Positions 15,105 to 22,986 of a stretch of 63,698 nucleotides of DNA are shown one piece after another (within the stretch, counting starts at the first letter, position 1; each line of letters starts with the position of its first letter). The notes beneath the pieces were generated by a model. The model did not search any database. It was not told the DNA's origin and worked only from the letters and a program-made list of their open reading frames with translations. The position numbers were made by a program, and so were the translations under genes. The DNA lies in the NCBI RefSeq assembly GCF_018070045.1, contig NZ_JAGPYK010000035.1:1-63698 (forward strand), written 5' to 3'. The stretch is from Micromonospora sp. U21. Its GTDB lineage: Bacteria; Actinomycetota; Actinomycetes; Mycobacteriales; Micromonosporaceae.

Positions 15105-15156
15105 GCAGGGAGGCTAACAAGATGCTCCGCGACGGGACGGTTCGCCGGCCGGACGA

Positions 15157-15672
15157 TCAGGCCCGTTGGTAGATGCCCTGCTCGCGGGTGAGCAGCTGCT
15201 CGTCGATGAGGTAGCGGCGCAACGTGGCGTGGTCCGACCCGCCAGCGGCGCACCACGGCTTGAGGGCCTCGTCCACGGCCCGCTCGGGGTAGCGCGTTCC
15301 CGGCTCGAACGACCGTTCCGCGATGTGCGCCAGCAGCACGCGCCGCCGGCTGCGTTGCGCCGGCAGGCCCACCAGGACACCGGAGCGCAGGAACGTCCGC
15401 AGCACCGGGTCGTCGGCCGGCTCGGCGTCGTCGGCCGGGCGGCGCTCGCGGGCCGCCGCCCGCAGCGACTCCTCGTCGGCCGTGAGCGCGCCGTCGGGGC
15501 CGGTGACCAGGCCCGCGTCGGTGAGCCGGCGGATGCCGGTGAGCACCGTCCGCGCCGGCAGGTCGGTCCGCTCGGCGATCCGGGCCGTGCTGGCCGCACC
15601 CAGCACGATGGCCGCGAAGACCCGCCGGCGTCCGTCGTCGGCCAGGGCCCCGGCCAGAGCGTCCGCTGTCAT
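15157..15672 (-). CDS. DUF2087-domain protein with N-terminal HTH
   Basis: About 171 aa. The first 65 residues form an ArsR-like winged helix (ALADDGRRRVFAAIVLGAASTARIAERTDLPARTVLTGIRRLTDAGLV). The C-terminal 70 residues match DUF2087 (RRVLLAHIAERSFEPGTRYPERAVDEAL.. HATLRRYLIDEQLLTREQGIYQR), a domain often fused to HTH regulators. The ATG at 15672 is preferred to the GTG at 15681 because GAGAGGG is correctly spaced before it. It is probably a transcription factor; its target is not evident. Confidence 0.8.
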   Translation of the reverse strand: MTADALAGALADDGRRRVFAAIVLGAASTARIAERTDLPARTVLTGIRRLTDAGLVTGPDGALTADEESLRAAARERRPADDAEPADDPVLRTFLRSGVLVGLPAQRSRRRVLLAHIAERSFEPGTRYPERAVDEALKPWCAAGGSDHATLRRYLIDEQLLTREQGIYQRA

Positions 15673-15735
15673 GCCGGTCACCCTCTCATCGGCCGTACGC
15701 CGACCGCCAGGCGTTTTCTCGACACGGTCCGCGGC

Positions 15736-16233
15736 TCAGTCGAGCGGTTGCTCGGCGACGAGCAGCACCCGGCGCAGCAGGTCGGAGAGCACCCGCCGCT
15801 CGGCCGGGGTGAGTGCGTCGAGCAGTCGGCGCTCCTCGGCGCCCCGGACGTCCATCGCGCCGTGCCATGCGGCTCGGCCCGCGTCGGTGAGCTCCACATC
15901 CACCCGTCGCCGGTCGACTGTGGACGGGGTCCGCCGTACGAAGCCCCGCTCGACCAGGCTGTCGACCCGCGCGGTGATCGACGCGGGCGCCATCGCCAGA
16001 TCCGCGGCCAGTTCCGAGGGTGCGGCGCGTCCCTGCCGGCCGGCGAGCGCGTGCAGCGTGTCGTACTCGTGGGCCGGCAGGTCGAAATCCACCAGCACCC
16101 GCTCCTTCACCGTGCGCAGGTGCCGGGTGAGGACACTCATCCGGGTCACCGCCCCCTCGACGTCCGGGTCGAGGTCGGGCAGGACGGGCAGCCAGCGCTC
16201 GACGTGCCGGTCGACGGAGTCGTGGGTGCTCAT
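15736..16233 (-). CDS. MarR-family regulator of the adjacent MFS gene
   Basis: About 165 aa with a clear MarR fold: AAPSELAADLAMAPASITARVDSLVERGFVRR (recognition helix, residues ~72-103), then STVDRRRVDVELTDAGRAAWHGA (wing). It is divergent from an MFS exporter gene. The 65-bp intergenic region is very AT-rich compared with its surroundings and holds AATATTC repeats, the probable operator. ATG at 16233 is used; a GTG lies one codon upstream. This is the standard arrangement of a substrate-induced efflux switch. Confidence 0.9.
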   Translation of the reverse strand: MSTHDSVDRHVERWLPVLPDLDPDVEGAVTRMSVLTRHLRTVKERVLVDFDLPAHEYDTLHALAGRQGRAAPSELAADLAMAPASITARVDSLVERGFVRRTPSTVDRRRVDVELTDAGRAAWHGAMDVRGAEERRLLDALTPAERRVLSDLLRRVLLVAEQPLD

Positions 16234-16254
16234 CACCAGAGCTTATCGCAGCAA

Positions 16255-16277
16255 AATATTCATTGCCGAAATATTCG
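16255..16277. promoter_or_regulatory. AT-rich operator between MarR and MFS genes
   Basis: AATATTC occurs at 16255-16261 and again at 16270-16276, a 15-bp period. The second copy sits in the near-palindrome CGAAATATTCG. In DNA of about 70% GC this is conspicuous. A TATCGT -10-like box follows shortly before the MFS start. Confidence 0.55.
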
Positions 16278-16298
16278 ATGTCAAAGTATCGTGTGGCG

Positions 16299-17537
16299 GT
16301 GACCAGTCCTCTGCGTACCCGCTCCTTCCGGCTGCTGTTCCTGGGCCGTACCGTCTCGGCGGTCGGCGACGCCGTGGTGCCCGCCGCCCTGGCCCTGGCC
16401 GTACTGCGGGCCACCGGTTCGACCAGCGCGCTCGCCGTCGTCCTCGCCGCGGCGATGGTTCCCCGGCTGCTCCTGCTGCCACTCGGCGGCGTGGTCGCCG
16501 ACCGGTTCGACGCCCGCCGGGTCGCCCTGGTGGCCGACCTGGTCCGCTGCGCGACCCAGCTCGCGGTCGGCGTGGAGCTGCTCGGCGGCGACCCGTCGCT
16601 GGCCACCATCGTGGTGGCCTCGGCGCTCGGTGGCACCGCCTCGGCGTTCGCCATGCCGACCGCCTCCCCGCTGGTCGCCGGCACCGTCGAACCGGCCGCC
16701 CGGCAGCGGGCCAACGCCCTGATGGGGATCACCGCCAACACCAGCCGGCTCGCCGGCCCGGCGCTGGCCGGCGCACTGATCTGGGCCGCCGGCCCCGGCT
16801 GGGCGTTCATCATCGACAGCGCGTCGTTCGCGCTCAGCGCCACGCTGCTCGCACTGGTCCGGGTCCGGCACGTGCCGGTACCCCGCCGCTCCGTACTCGC
16901 CGACCTGCGGCACGGCTTCGCCGAGGTACGCGCCCGCGACTGGTTCTGGACCAGCCTGATCGGACACGGCGTCTGGAACGGCGCCGCCGCCGTGCTGATG
17001 ACCCTCGGGCCGGCCATCGCCATTGACCGCCTCGGCGGCGAGGCCACCTGGGTGCTGCTGTTGCAGGCCGGCGCGATCGGCATGCTCACCGGCTCACTGC
17101 TGGCCGGGCGGGTCCGGCTCGACCGGCCGGTGCTGCTGGCCAACCTCGGGCTGGCCAGTTACGCCGCGCCGCTGCTGCTGCTCGCCGTCGCCGCGCCCGC
17201 CCCAGTGGTGATCGTCGCCTACGGGATCGCGCTGACCGCCCTCGGTTACCTCAACCCGGTCTGGGAGACCGTCGTGCAGCACCAGTTCCCGCCCGAGGTC
17301 CTGGCCCGGGTCACCTCGTACGACTGGCTGGTGTCGCTGGCCGCGATGCCGCTGGGCTACGCCTTGGCGCCGCTGGCCGCTGACGCGTTCGGCGCACCCG
17401 TACCGCTGGCGATCGCCGGCCTGCTGGTCCTGGCCGCCTGCGCCGGCACCGCCCTGGTCCCCGGCGTACGCCGGCTCACCTGGCCAGCGACCACGGCACC
17501 GCAACCGGTCGAACCCGCCGGCGCCAACGCGCGGTGA
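16299..17537 (+). CDS. MFS exporter (MFS_3/enterobactin-exporter-like)
   Basis: About 412 aa with 10-12 membrane helices. The family start LRTRSFRLLFLGRTVSAVGDAVVPAALALAVL, motif A-like GGVVADRFDARRVALVADL (residues ~60-78) and RQRANALMGITANTSRLAGPALAG place it with the MFS_3 (EntS/MdfA-like) drug and siderophore exporters. The GTG at 16299 is chosen because TATCGT lies about 6 nt before it, so translation is probably leaderless. ORF start codons further upstream would fall inside the operator. It is most likely repressed by the divergent MarR protein. Confidence 0.88.
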   Translation: MTSPLRTRSFRLLFLGRTVSAVGDAVVPAALALAVLRATGSTSALAVVLAAAMVPRLLLLPLGGVVADRFDARRVALVADLVRCATQLAVGVELLGGDPSLATIVVASALGGTASAFAMPTASPLVAGTVEPAARQRANALMGITANTSRLAGPALAGALIWAAGPGWAFIIDSASFALSATLLALVRVRHVPVPRRSVLADLRHGFAEVRARDWFWTSLIGHGVWNGAAAVLMTLGPAIAIDRLGGEATWVLLLQAGAIGMLTGSLLAGRVRLDRPVLLANLGLASYAAPLLLLAVAAPAPVVIVAYGIALTALGYLNPVWETVVQHQFPPEVLARVTSYDWLVSLAAMPLGYALAPLAADAFGAPVPLAIAGLLVLAACAGTALVPGVRRLTWPATTAPQPVEPAGANAR

Positions 17538-17559
17538 GGGGATTCGACCGGTCGCCGGG

Positions 17560-18069
17560 TCACTCTCCGGTCGGACCGCCCGCCATCTCGGCCACGACGT
17601 CGAGGTGGCCGAGGTGGCGGGCGTACTCCTGGAGCAGGTGGAACAGCACCCGCTCCAGCGACGCGGGGTCGGCGCCGTTCCATCGCGGGCCCGGCGCACC
17701 GACCTCCGCCAGGTCGTGTGTCGTCACCACCGCGCTGGTGTGCGTGCCCTGCGCGCGCAGCGCCGCCACCAGATCCGAGCGGGTTTCCTCGGGGGCGACG
17801 TACCAGCGCTCCCCGCGACGGTCACCCCACGGCTCGGGGACATCCCGTCCCTGGAAACCCCACTCGATCCAGCGCAGCTCGACGTACCGCAGGTGCTTGA
17901 GCAGCTCCAGCGGAGTCCATCCCGACGGCAGGCCGCTGCGCCGCAGCTCCGACTCGGGCAGCGCCGACACCTTGGTCAACACGGACTCCCGGAAGTAGTC
18001 CAGGTAGCGCAGGAAGACCTCGGTGCGGCTGCCGGCGGGGCTCGTGGGCTCGGGGAAGGGCATGGTCAT
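17560..18069 (-). CDS. DinB/DUF664-family protein
   Basis: 169 aa with the DinB-like four-helix bundle of DUF664: FLRYLDYFRESVLTKVSALPESELRRSGLPSGWTPLELLKHLRYVELRWIEWGF, then the C-terminal LFHLLQEYARHLGHLDVVAEMAGG. The His residues in LLKHL and ARHLGHLD would make the metal site. Relatives include mycothiol- or bacillithiol-dependent transferases, but the substrate is unknown. It follows the aldo/keto reductase gene after 21 nt on the same strand and may be co-transcribed with it. Confidence 0.85.
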   Translation of the reverse strand: MTMPFPEPTSPAGSRTEVFLRYLDYFRESVLTKVSALPESELRRSGLPSGWTPLELLKHLRYVELRWIEWGFQGRDVPEPWGDRRGERWYVAPEETRSDLVAALRAQGTHTSAVVTTHDLAEVGAPGPRWNGADPASLERVLFHLLQEYARHLGHLDVVAEMAGGPTGE

Positions 18070-18090
18070 CGGCCCATTGTGCGGGACGGG

Positions 18091-19119
18091 TCAGCCGGCG
18101 GGCAGGTCGCGGCCGCGCTGCTGCACACCGGCCTGGCCGTACGGATAGTCCCCCACCGGTGGGGCGCTCGCCTCGTCCAGCAGCCGGGTCTGCTCCGCGT
18201 CCAGGAGCAGGTCGGCGGCGGTCAGGTTGTCGTCCAGTTGGGCCGTGGTGCGCGCCCCGAGGATCACCGAGGTGACCGCCGGGCGGGCCGCCAGCCAGGC
18301 GAGCGCCACCGCCGACATGGACACGCCCCGTTCCGCGGCCACCTGGCCGACCGCGTCGATCACGCGCCAGGTGCGGTCCTCGGCGTTGCGGCCCGCGTAC
18401 GCCTCGACGCCGCGCTGCGGGTTGTCGCCGAGCCGGGTGGCGCCGGTGGGCGTGCTGTCCCGCTGGTACTTGCCGGTCAGCCAGCCGCCGCCCAGCGGCG
18501 ACCAGGGCAGGATGCCGATGCCCTCGTTCTCACAGACCGGCACCAGCTCGAACTCGATCTCCCGGGCCAGCAGGTTGTACTGCGGCTGGAGGGTCACGAT
18601 CGGGGTGAGGTTGAGGTGCTGGGTGAGCAGCGCGGCCTTCTGCAACTGCCAACCGGTGAAGTTGCTGACCCCCGCGTAGCGGATCTTGCCCGCGCGGACC
18701 GCGTCGTCGAAGAACCGCAGCGTCTCCGGCAGCGGGGTCAGCGGGTCCCAGGCGTGCGCCTGGTAGAGGTCGACGGCGTCGACGCCGAGCCGCCGGAGGC
18801 TGGCGTCCAGGGCGCGGGTCAGGTGCACCCGGGACAGGCCGGCGTCGTTCGCCCCCGGACCCATCGGGAACCGCCCCTTGGTGGCGATGACCAGCCGGTC
18901 GCGCAGGTCGGGCCGCGCGGCCAGCCAGCGGCCGACGATCTCCTCCGAGACGCCGGCGGAGTAGACGTCGGCGGTGTCGATGAACGTGCCGCCGGCCTCC
19001 ACGAACCGGTCCAGCTGCGCGAAGCTGGCCGCCTCATCGGTCTCCGCGCCGAAGGTCATGGTGCCCAGACACAGGGTCGACACCACCGTGCCGGTGGCAC
19101 CCAGAGTGCGAAAGCGCAT
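18091..19119 (-). CDS. Aldo/keto reductase
   Basis: A 342-aa NADPH-dependent (beta/alpha)8 oxidoreductase. The N-terminal strand and turn read RTLGATGTVVSTLCLGTMTFG. The catalytic tetrad region is visible as FIDTADVYSAGVSEEIVGRWLA (Asp, Tyr), the Lys in ATKGRFPMG and the His of LYQAHAWDP. The cofactor loop is near VTSVILGARTTAQLDDN. A good ribosome site (GGAAGGAC) precedes the ATG at 19119. Substrates of this subfamily are diverse aldehydes and ketones. Confidence 0.92.
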   Translation of the reverse strand: MRFRTLGATGTVVSTLCLGTMTFGAETDEAASFAQLDRFVEAGGTFIDTADVYSAGVSEEIVGRWLAARPDLRDRLVIATKGRFPMGPGANDAGLSRVHLTRALDASLRRLGVDAVDLYQAHAWDPLTPLPETLRFFDDAVRAGKIRYAGVSNFTGWQLQKAALLTQHLNLTPIVTLQPQYNLLAREIEFELVPVCENEGIGILPWSPLGGGWLTGKYQRDSTPTGATRLGDNPQRGVEAYAGRNAEDRTWRVIDAVGQVAAERGVSMSAVALAWLAARPAVTSVILGARTTAQLDDNLTAADLLLDAEQTRLLDEASAPPVGDYPYGQAGVQQRGRDLPAG

Positions 19120-19219
19120 GTCGTCCTTCCGGTAGAGGAACAAAACTGATCTTCGCACCGGGTCCCAGAGCGTGCGGCAGGGGCACCTCGACGGCGCTGT
19201 CAGGGGTGATGATGTGCGG

Positions 19220-20773
19220 GTGAGCGAGCCCGCGACCGACACCGACCGACGTCATCTGCCGGATCAGTCGTCGTCGTCGAAGCGGCCACCGGAGCCCGGT
19301 CCGCGCGCGCTCGGCCCCTGGCTACTGGCCGCGGCGGTCAGCGTGACGCTGCTGATGCTCGCGGGCCGCTACGGCTATCACCGGGACGAGCTGTACTTCC
19401 TGCTCGCCGGCCGGCACCTCGACTGGGGCTACGTCGACCAGGGCCCACTGGTCCCGGCGTTGGCCCGGCTGCTCGACACGATCGCGCCGGGCAACCTGGT
19501 CGTGCTGCGTACCCCGTCGGCGCTGCTTGCCGGTGGTGCGGTCCTGGTGGTCGCCGCCATCGCCCGGGAGTTGGGCGCCAGCCGGGGCGGGCAGAGCTTC
19601 GCGGCGCTGCTCGCCGCGCTGTCCGGCATCGTGCTCGCCAGCGGGCATCTGCTCAGCACCACGACCGTCGACCTGCTGGTCTGGCTGGCCGCCGTGCTGT
19701 GCGCGGTGCGGCTGCTGCGCACCGGCGACAGCCGGTGGGCCCTCGGCATCGGACTGGCGCTCGGCGTGGGCATGCTCAACAAGCTGCTGCCCGCGCTGCT
19801 GGCCGTGGGCCTGATCGCCGGGGTGGCCATCGGCGGGCCGCGCAGGCTGCTGCGCGACCGGTGGGTGCTCGCCGCCGCGGGGATCGCCGCGCTGCTGGCG
19901 GCGCCGAACCTGATCTGGCAGGCCACGCACGGCTTTCCGCAGCTGTCGGTGGCCGCCTCGATCTCCGGTGGGGACAGCTCCTACAGCGGCCGCCTCGACG
20001 CGCTCACCCTCCAGTTCGTCATCATCAGCCCGTACGCGGTGCCGATCTGGATCGCCGGCCTCGTCGCGCTGCTGCGCCGGCCGGCGTGGCGGGCGTACCG
20101 GGGGGTGGGCTGGGCCTGGCTGGTGGTGGTCGGCATCGTGCTGATCGCCGGAGGCAAGGGCTACTACGACGCGCCACTGCTGCTGGTCCTCACCGCTTCC
20201 GGCGCGGTCGTCACCGCCGCCTGGGCGTCGCGCGGTTCGGTCACGCTGCGCCGGGGTCTGCTCGCGCTGGGCGCGGTGCCCCTGCTGCTGCCCAACATCG
20301 TGCTGCTGCTGCCGGTGCTGCCGGCCGACCGGCTGCCCGGCTTCGTAGTGGACGTCAACTACGACGCCGGTGAGACCATCGGCTGGCCGGCGTTCGCCGA
20401 CTCCGTCGCCACCGTCCACCGTGGTCTGCCGCCCGAGGAGCGCTCGCAGGCTGTCGTCCTGACCGGCAACTACGGCGAGGCGGGGGCGCTGGCGCGCTAC
20501 GGCCCGGCCCGTGGTCTGCCCCGCGCGTACTCCGGGCACAACAGCATGGTCGACTTCGGCCGACCACCGGCCGACGCCGACGTGGTGATCGTCGTCGGCT
20601 GGGAACGCTCCGCTCCGCTGAACGCCTGGTTCGACGAGTGTGTGCTCGCCGGGCGGGTGGACCAGCGGGTCGAGGTGGACAACGACGAGAACGGCGGCCC
20701 GATCTTCGTGTGCCGCGGGCTTCGGCGTCCGTGGGCGCAGATCTGGGAAACCGAGGTGCGCCACACCGGCTGA
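19220..20773 (+). CDS. GT39-like membrane glycosyltransferase
   Basis: About 517 aa with 10 or more membrane segments and the opening of the ArnT/PMT-like (GT-C, PF13231) group: LLMLAGRYGYHRDELYFLLAGRHLDWGYVDQGPLVP, in which the HRDELYF acidic residue of the first external loop is the typical catalytic Asp/Glu site. These enzymes transfer sugars from polyprenyl-phosphate donors on the outside of the membrane. The last 130 residues form a soluble domain. The GTG at 19220 is used; the first 35 residues are hydrophilic. No partner genes mark the acceptor. Confidence 0.82.
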   Translation: MSEPATDTDRRHLPDQSSSSKRPPEPGPRALGPWLLAAAVSVTLLMLAGRYGYHRDELYFLLAGRHLDWGYVDQGPLVPALARLLDTIAPGNLVVLRTPSALLAGGAVLVVAAIARELGASRGGQSFAALLAALSGIVLASGHLLSTTTVDLLVWLAAVLCAVRLLRTGDSRWALGIGLALGVGMLNKLLPALLAVGLIAGVAIGGPRRLLRDRWVLAAAGIAALLAAPNLIWQATHGFPQLSVAASISGGDSSYSGRLDALTLQFVIISPYAVPIWIAGLVALLRRPAWRAYRGVGWAWLVVVGIVLIAGGKGYYDAPLLLVLTASGAVVTAAWASRGSVTLRRGLLALGAVPLLLPNIVLLLPVLPADRLPGFVVDVNYDAGETIGWPAFADSVATVHRGLPPEERSQAVVLTGNYGEAGALARYGPARGLPRAYSGHNSMVDFGRPPADADVVIVVGWERSAPLNAWFDECVLAGRVDQRVEVDNDENGGPIFVCRGLRRPWAQIWETEVRHTG

Positions 20774-20780
20774 CAGCGGT

Positions 20781-21266
20781 TCAGTTGTCGGTGGCGCCGG
20801 TGAGCCAGGTGCGGACCGCGGGCAGCGCCTCGGGGCCGGAGTCGGTGCCGACGTCGCGGGCGAGATCGGCGATCGTGACCGCGGCGAGCGCCTGGCGCCA
20901 CGCCTCCTCGGCGCTCCACATGGCGCGGGCGACCGGGCACGCTCTGGTGCAGGCGTTGGCCGGGGTCGCCAACGGGCCGCGCTGCCGGATCTCGGTGCAG
21001 ACGAAGGCGGGGCCGGGGCCGTCGACGGCCCGCACCACGTCGAGCAACGTGATGCTCTCCGGTGCGCGGGTCAGCGCGTAGCCGCCGGACTTGCCCTGGA
21101 CGGAGTGGATCAGGCCGGCGCGGGCGAGCGACTGGAGCTGCTTGGCGAGGTAGCTGCTGGAGACGTCGTGCAGTTCCGCGAGCTTGGCCGCCGGGACCGG
21201 CCTGCTGCTGGTGGTGAGGACGACGCAGCAGTGCAGCGCCCACTCGACCCCGCCGGACATCTTCAT
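20781..21266 (-). CDS. Rrf2-family transcriptional regulator
   Basis: A 161-aa Rrf2 protein. The winged helix spans residues ~1-75 (SSRPVPAAKLAELHDVSSSYLAKQLQSLARAGLIHSVQGKSGGYAL). Three cysteines lie in VCTEIRQRGPLATPANACTRACPVARAM, in the position where IscR, NsrR and RsrR carry a 2Fe-2S or 4Fe-4S cluster, so it is probably a redox or NO sensor. Two operators (21291-21343) lie in the region shared with the divergent NmrA-like reductase gene, which it most likely represses. ATG at 21266; a second ATG is two codons on. Confidence 0.9.
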   Translation of the reverse strand: MKMSGGVEWALHCCVVLTTSSRPVPAAKLAELHDVSSSYLAKQLQSLARAGLIHSVQGKSGGYALTRAPESITLLDVVRAVDGPGPAFVCTEIRQRGPLATPANACTRACPVARAMWSAEEAWRQALAAVTIADLARDVGTDSGPEALPAVRTWLTGATDN

Positions 21267-21290
21267 GGTTTCACCCTAGCCACACCCCGT

Positions 21291-21343
21291 TACTCGGACG
21301 ATCCATGTCCGAGTATAGTTCTCGGACATGGGGGGTCCGAGTA
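21291..21343. promoter_or_regulatory. Twin Rrf2-type operators with a -10 box between
   Basis: Site 1 is TACTCGGAC-N7-GTCCGAGTA (21291-21315), a perfect dyad. Site 2 is TTCTCGGAC-N7-GTCCGAGTA (21319-21343), with one arm imperfect by one base. TATAGT between them (21313-21318) is a good -10 for the rightward reductase gene. A repressor bound to either site would cover it. Confidence 0.85.
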
Positions 21344-21413
21344 ACGGCTCCAACGAAGCAGCCGGACACATAACCCCAGAAGAGCCATATCCGCAGGGAA
21401 AGGTGTGCTGGAC

Positions 21414-22148
21414 ATGAAGATCGCTGTGTTGGGTGGAACCGGCCTCATCGGTTCACAGGTCGTCACGATCTTGCGCGAGGCCGGGCACGAGGCGGTGCCG
21501 CTCTCGCTGTCCACCGGGGTGGACCTGCTCACCGGACAGGGTCTGTCCGAGGCGCTCGAGGGCGCCGAGGTCGTCGTCAACCTGACGAACTCGCCGACCT
21601 TCGACGAGGCCTCCCCCGCCTTCTTCCGCACGACCATGGACAACCTGCTGGCCGCCGCCGAGCGTGCAGGTGTCGGCCACGCGGTCATCCTCTCGATCGT
21701 GGGCGTCGACCAGGTTCCCGCCCTGGACTACTACCGCGCCAAGGTCCTCCAGGAGGACATCCTCAAGGCCGGTCCCGTCCCGTACTCAATCGTCCGCGCC
21801 ACCCAGTTCTTCGAGTTCATGGACGCGGTCATGTCCTGGACCGCCGACGAGAACGCCGTCCGCCTGCCCAGCAATCCGCTGCAGCCCATCGCGGCGGCCG
21901 ACGTCGCACAGGCCGTGGCCGACGTCAGCATGGGCGCCCCACTTCAGGGCACGCGCGACATCGCCGGGCCCGACGTCTTCCCGCTCGACGAACTGGGCAG
22001 GATCACCCTCACGGCCCGCGGTGACCAGCGCACCGTCGTCACCGACGACAGCGCCGGCATGTTCGCCGCCGTGCCCGGCGACGTCCTCATCGCCACCGAC
22101 GGCGCCGTCATCGCGCCCACCGCCTACCGGGAGTGGCTCGGGCGCTAG
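21414..22148 (+). CDS. NmrA-like NAD(P)-binding reductase
   Basis: A 244-aa atypical short-chain dehydrogenase. It has a Rossmann motif GGTGLIG (residues ~8-14), EGAEVVVNLTNSP, and a YYRAKVLQEDIL helix in the SDR active-site position. This is the NmrA/NAD(P)H:quinone-oxidoreductase-like group that senses or uses NAD(P)H. It is divergent from an Rrf2 redox regulator with two operators in the gap, so it is probably induced by oxidative or nitrosative stress. The ATG at 21414 is used; a GTG three codons earlier is possible. Its TAG stop forms the left edge of a 166-bp palindromic element. Confidence 0.85.
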   Translation: MKIAVLGGTGLIGSQVVTILREAGHEAVPLSLSTGVDLLTGQGLSEALEGAEVVVNLTNSPTFDEASPAFFRTTMDNLLAAAERAGVGHAVILSIVGVDQVPALDYYRAKVLQEDILKAGPVPYSIVRATQFFEFMDAVMSWTADENAVRLPSNPLQPIAAADVAQAVADVSMGAPLQGTRDIAGPDVFPLDELGRITLTARGDQRTVVTDDSAGMFAAVPGDVLIATDGAVIAPTAYREWLGR

Positions 22149-22312
22149 GGCCAGTGTCAAAGCCCCTGGCCGGCCTGCGGCGGGCCCAGACGACGACCGG
22201 CCGCGTTGGAGATTGGCCCGGATACAACACCGGTATCCGGGCCAATCTCCGCCTTGCCGGACCGCCGTCTGGACTCCGCCTCGGCTCGACCGAGGACTTT
22301 GACACAGGCCCT
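22147..22312. repeat. 166-bp palindromic MITE-like element
   Basis: The whole stretch is one imperfect palindrome centred near 22229. The ends match in 16 of about 18 positions (AGGGCCAGTGTCAAAG on the left; the reverse complement of the right end is AGGGCCTGTGTCAAAG). CCAGACG (22186) pairs with CGTCTGG (22266) at the mirrored distance. The core is a perfect 18-bp hairpin (22208-22225 with 22233-22250, 7-nt loop). Flanking CTAG and CTAA could be a target duplication. It contains no ORF. It is probably a non-autonomous transposable element and can also act as terminator for the upstream gene. Confidence 0.75.
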
Positions 22313-22398
22313 AACCCCGACGACCACCGCGGCGGCCGCGCCCGCAGGTGGCACGGCCGCGGCAGGTTACGGCAAGGGGGTACGGGTACGGTGACGGC

Positions 22399-22860
22399 GT
22401 GCTCGCCGCGGTGAAGGGTCTGTCCCGGTACCACACCGAGGACTCGCTGCGCGCGTACCTGCTGGGGCGCTCGCACCGCACCGACGACGGCTGCCTCGTC
22501 ATCCACGGCTACGGTCAGCGACGCGGCGTCCACCAGAAGGTCGCCGGACGGGCATGGGCGCACATCGCCGCGTTCGTGGTCCTCGTCGGCGGGTACGACC
22601 CCACCCTCGACGTCGACCAGATCTGCGGCCTCGCCGACTGCATCGAGCCGACGCACCTGCGCCAGGTCAGCCGCTCGGAGACCTGTCGCAGCCGGTCGCA
22701 GGCACCGCAGTGCGGCAACGGCCACGACCGCGAGTTGGACCCCGCCACCGGCCGCTACCGCCGGGTCTGCCGGGCGTGCAACCGGGAGGCCCAGCGCCGG
22801 TGGCGTGAGCGCGCGGCGGCCGAGGTGGCCCAGGCACGCGCCGCGTACGGCCGTTCGTAG
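22399..22860 (+). CDS. HNH-nuclease-like protein with altered catalytic motif
   Basis: About 153 aa. The middle resembles phage and homing-type HNH_3 nucleases: GCLVIHGYGQRRG, AHIAAFVVLVGGYDP, VDQICGLADCIEPTHLRQVS. The usual VDHxC is here VDQIC, so the catalytic His is replaced by Gln, while the later C...C..P.HL part of the fold remains. A second region CGNGHDRELDP..RYRRVCRACNREAQRRWRER forms a Cys4-type zinc ribbon. The GTG at 22399 is probably leaderless (TACGGT 6 nt upstream). It may be an inactive or re-purposed HNH protein. It precedes the CHAT operon by 126 nt. Confidence 0.65.
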   Translation: MLAAVKGLSRYHTEDSLRAYLLGRSHRTDDGCLVIHGYGQRRGVHQKVAGRAWAHIAAFVVLVGGYDPTLDVDQICGLADCIEPTHLRQVSRSETCRSRSQAPQCGNGHDRELDPATGRYRRVCRACNREAQRRWRERAAAEVAQARAAYGRS

Positions 22861-22986
22861 CCCGGCACCGTGGCCGCGACGGCTACCGGCGTCGTCAGTG
22901 CCGCAGGAGCCCCTGGAGTGTCCGGACACAGACAGCGACGGCGGTCAACGTAGCCGTATGCTGACCGGCCTCCACACGGGACGGTT

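Noticed and set aside
22208..22250. Plain rho-independent terminator for the NmrA-like gene
   Set aside because: The hairpin is only the core of a much longer symmetric 166-bp palindrome with repeated end sequence; a mobile element explains more.
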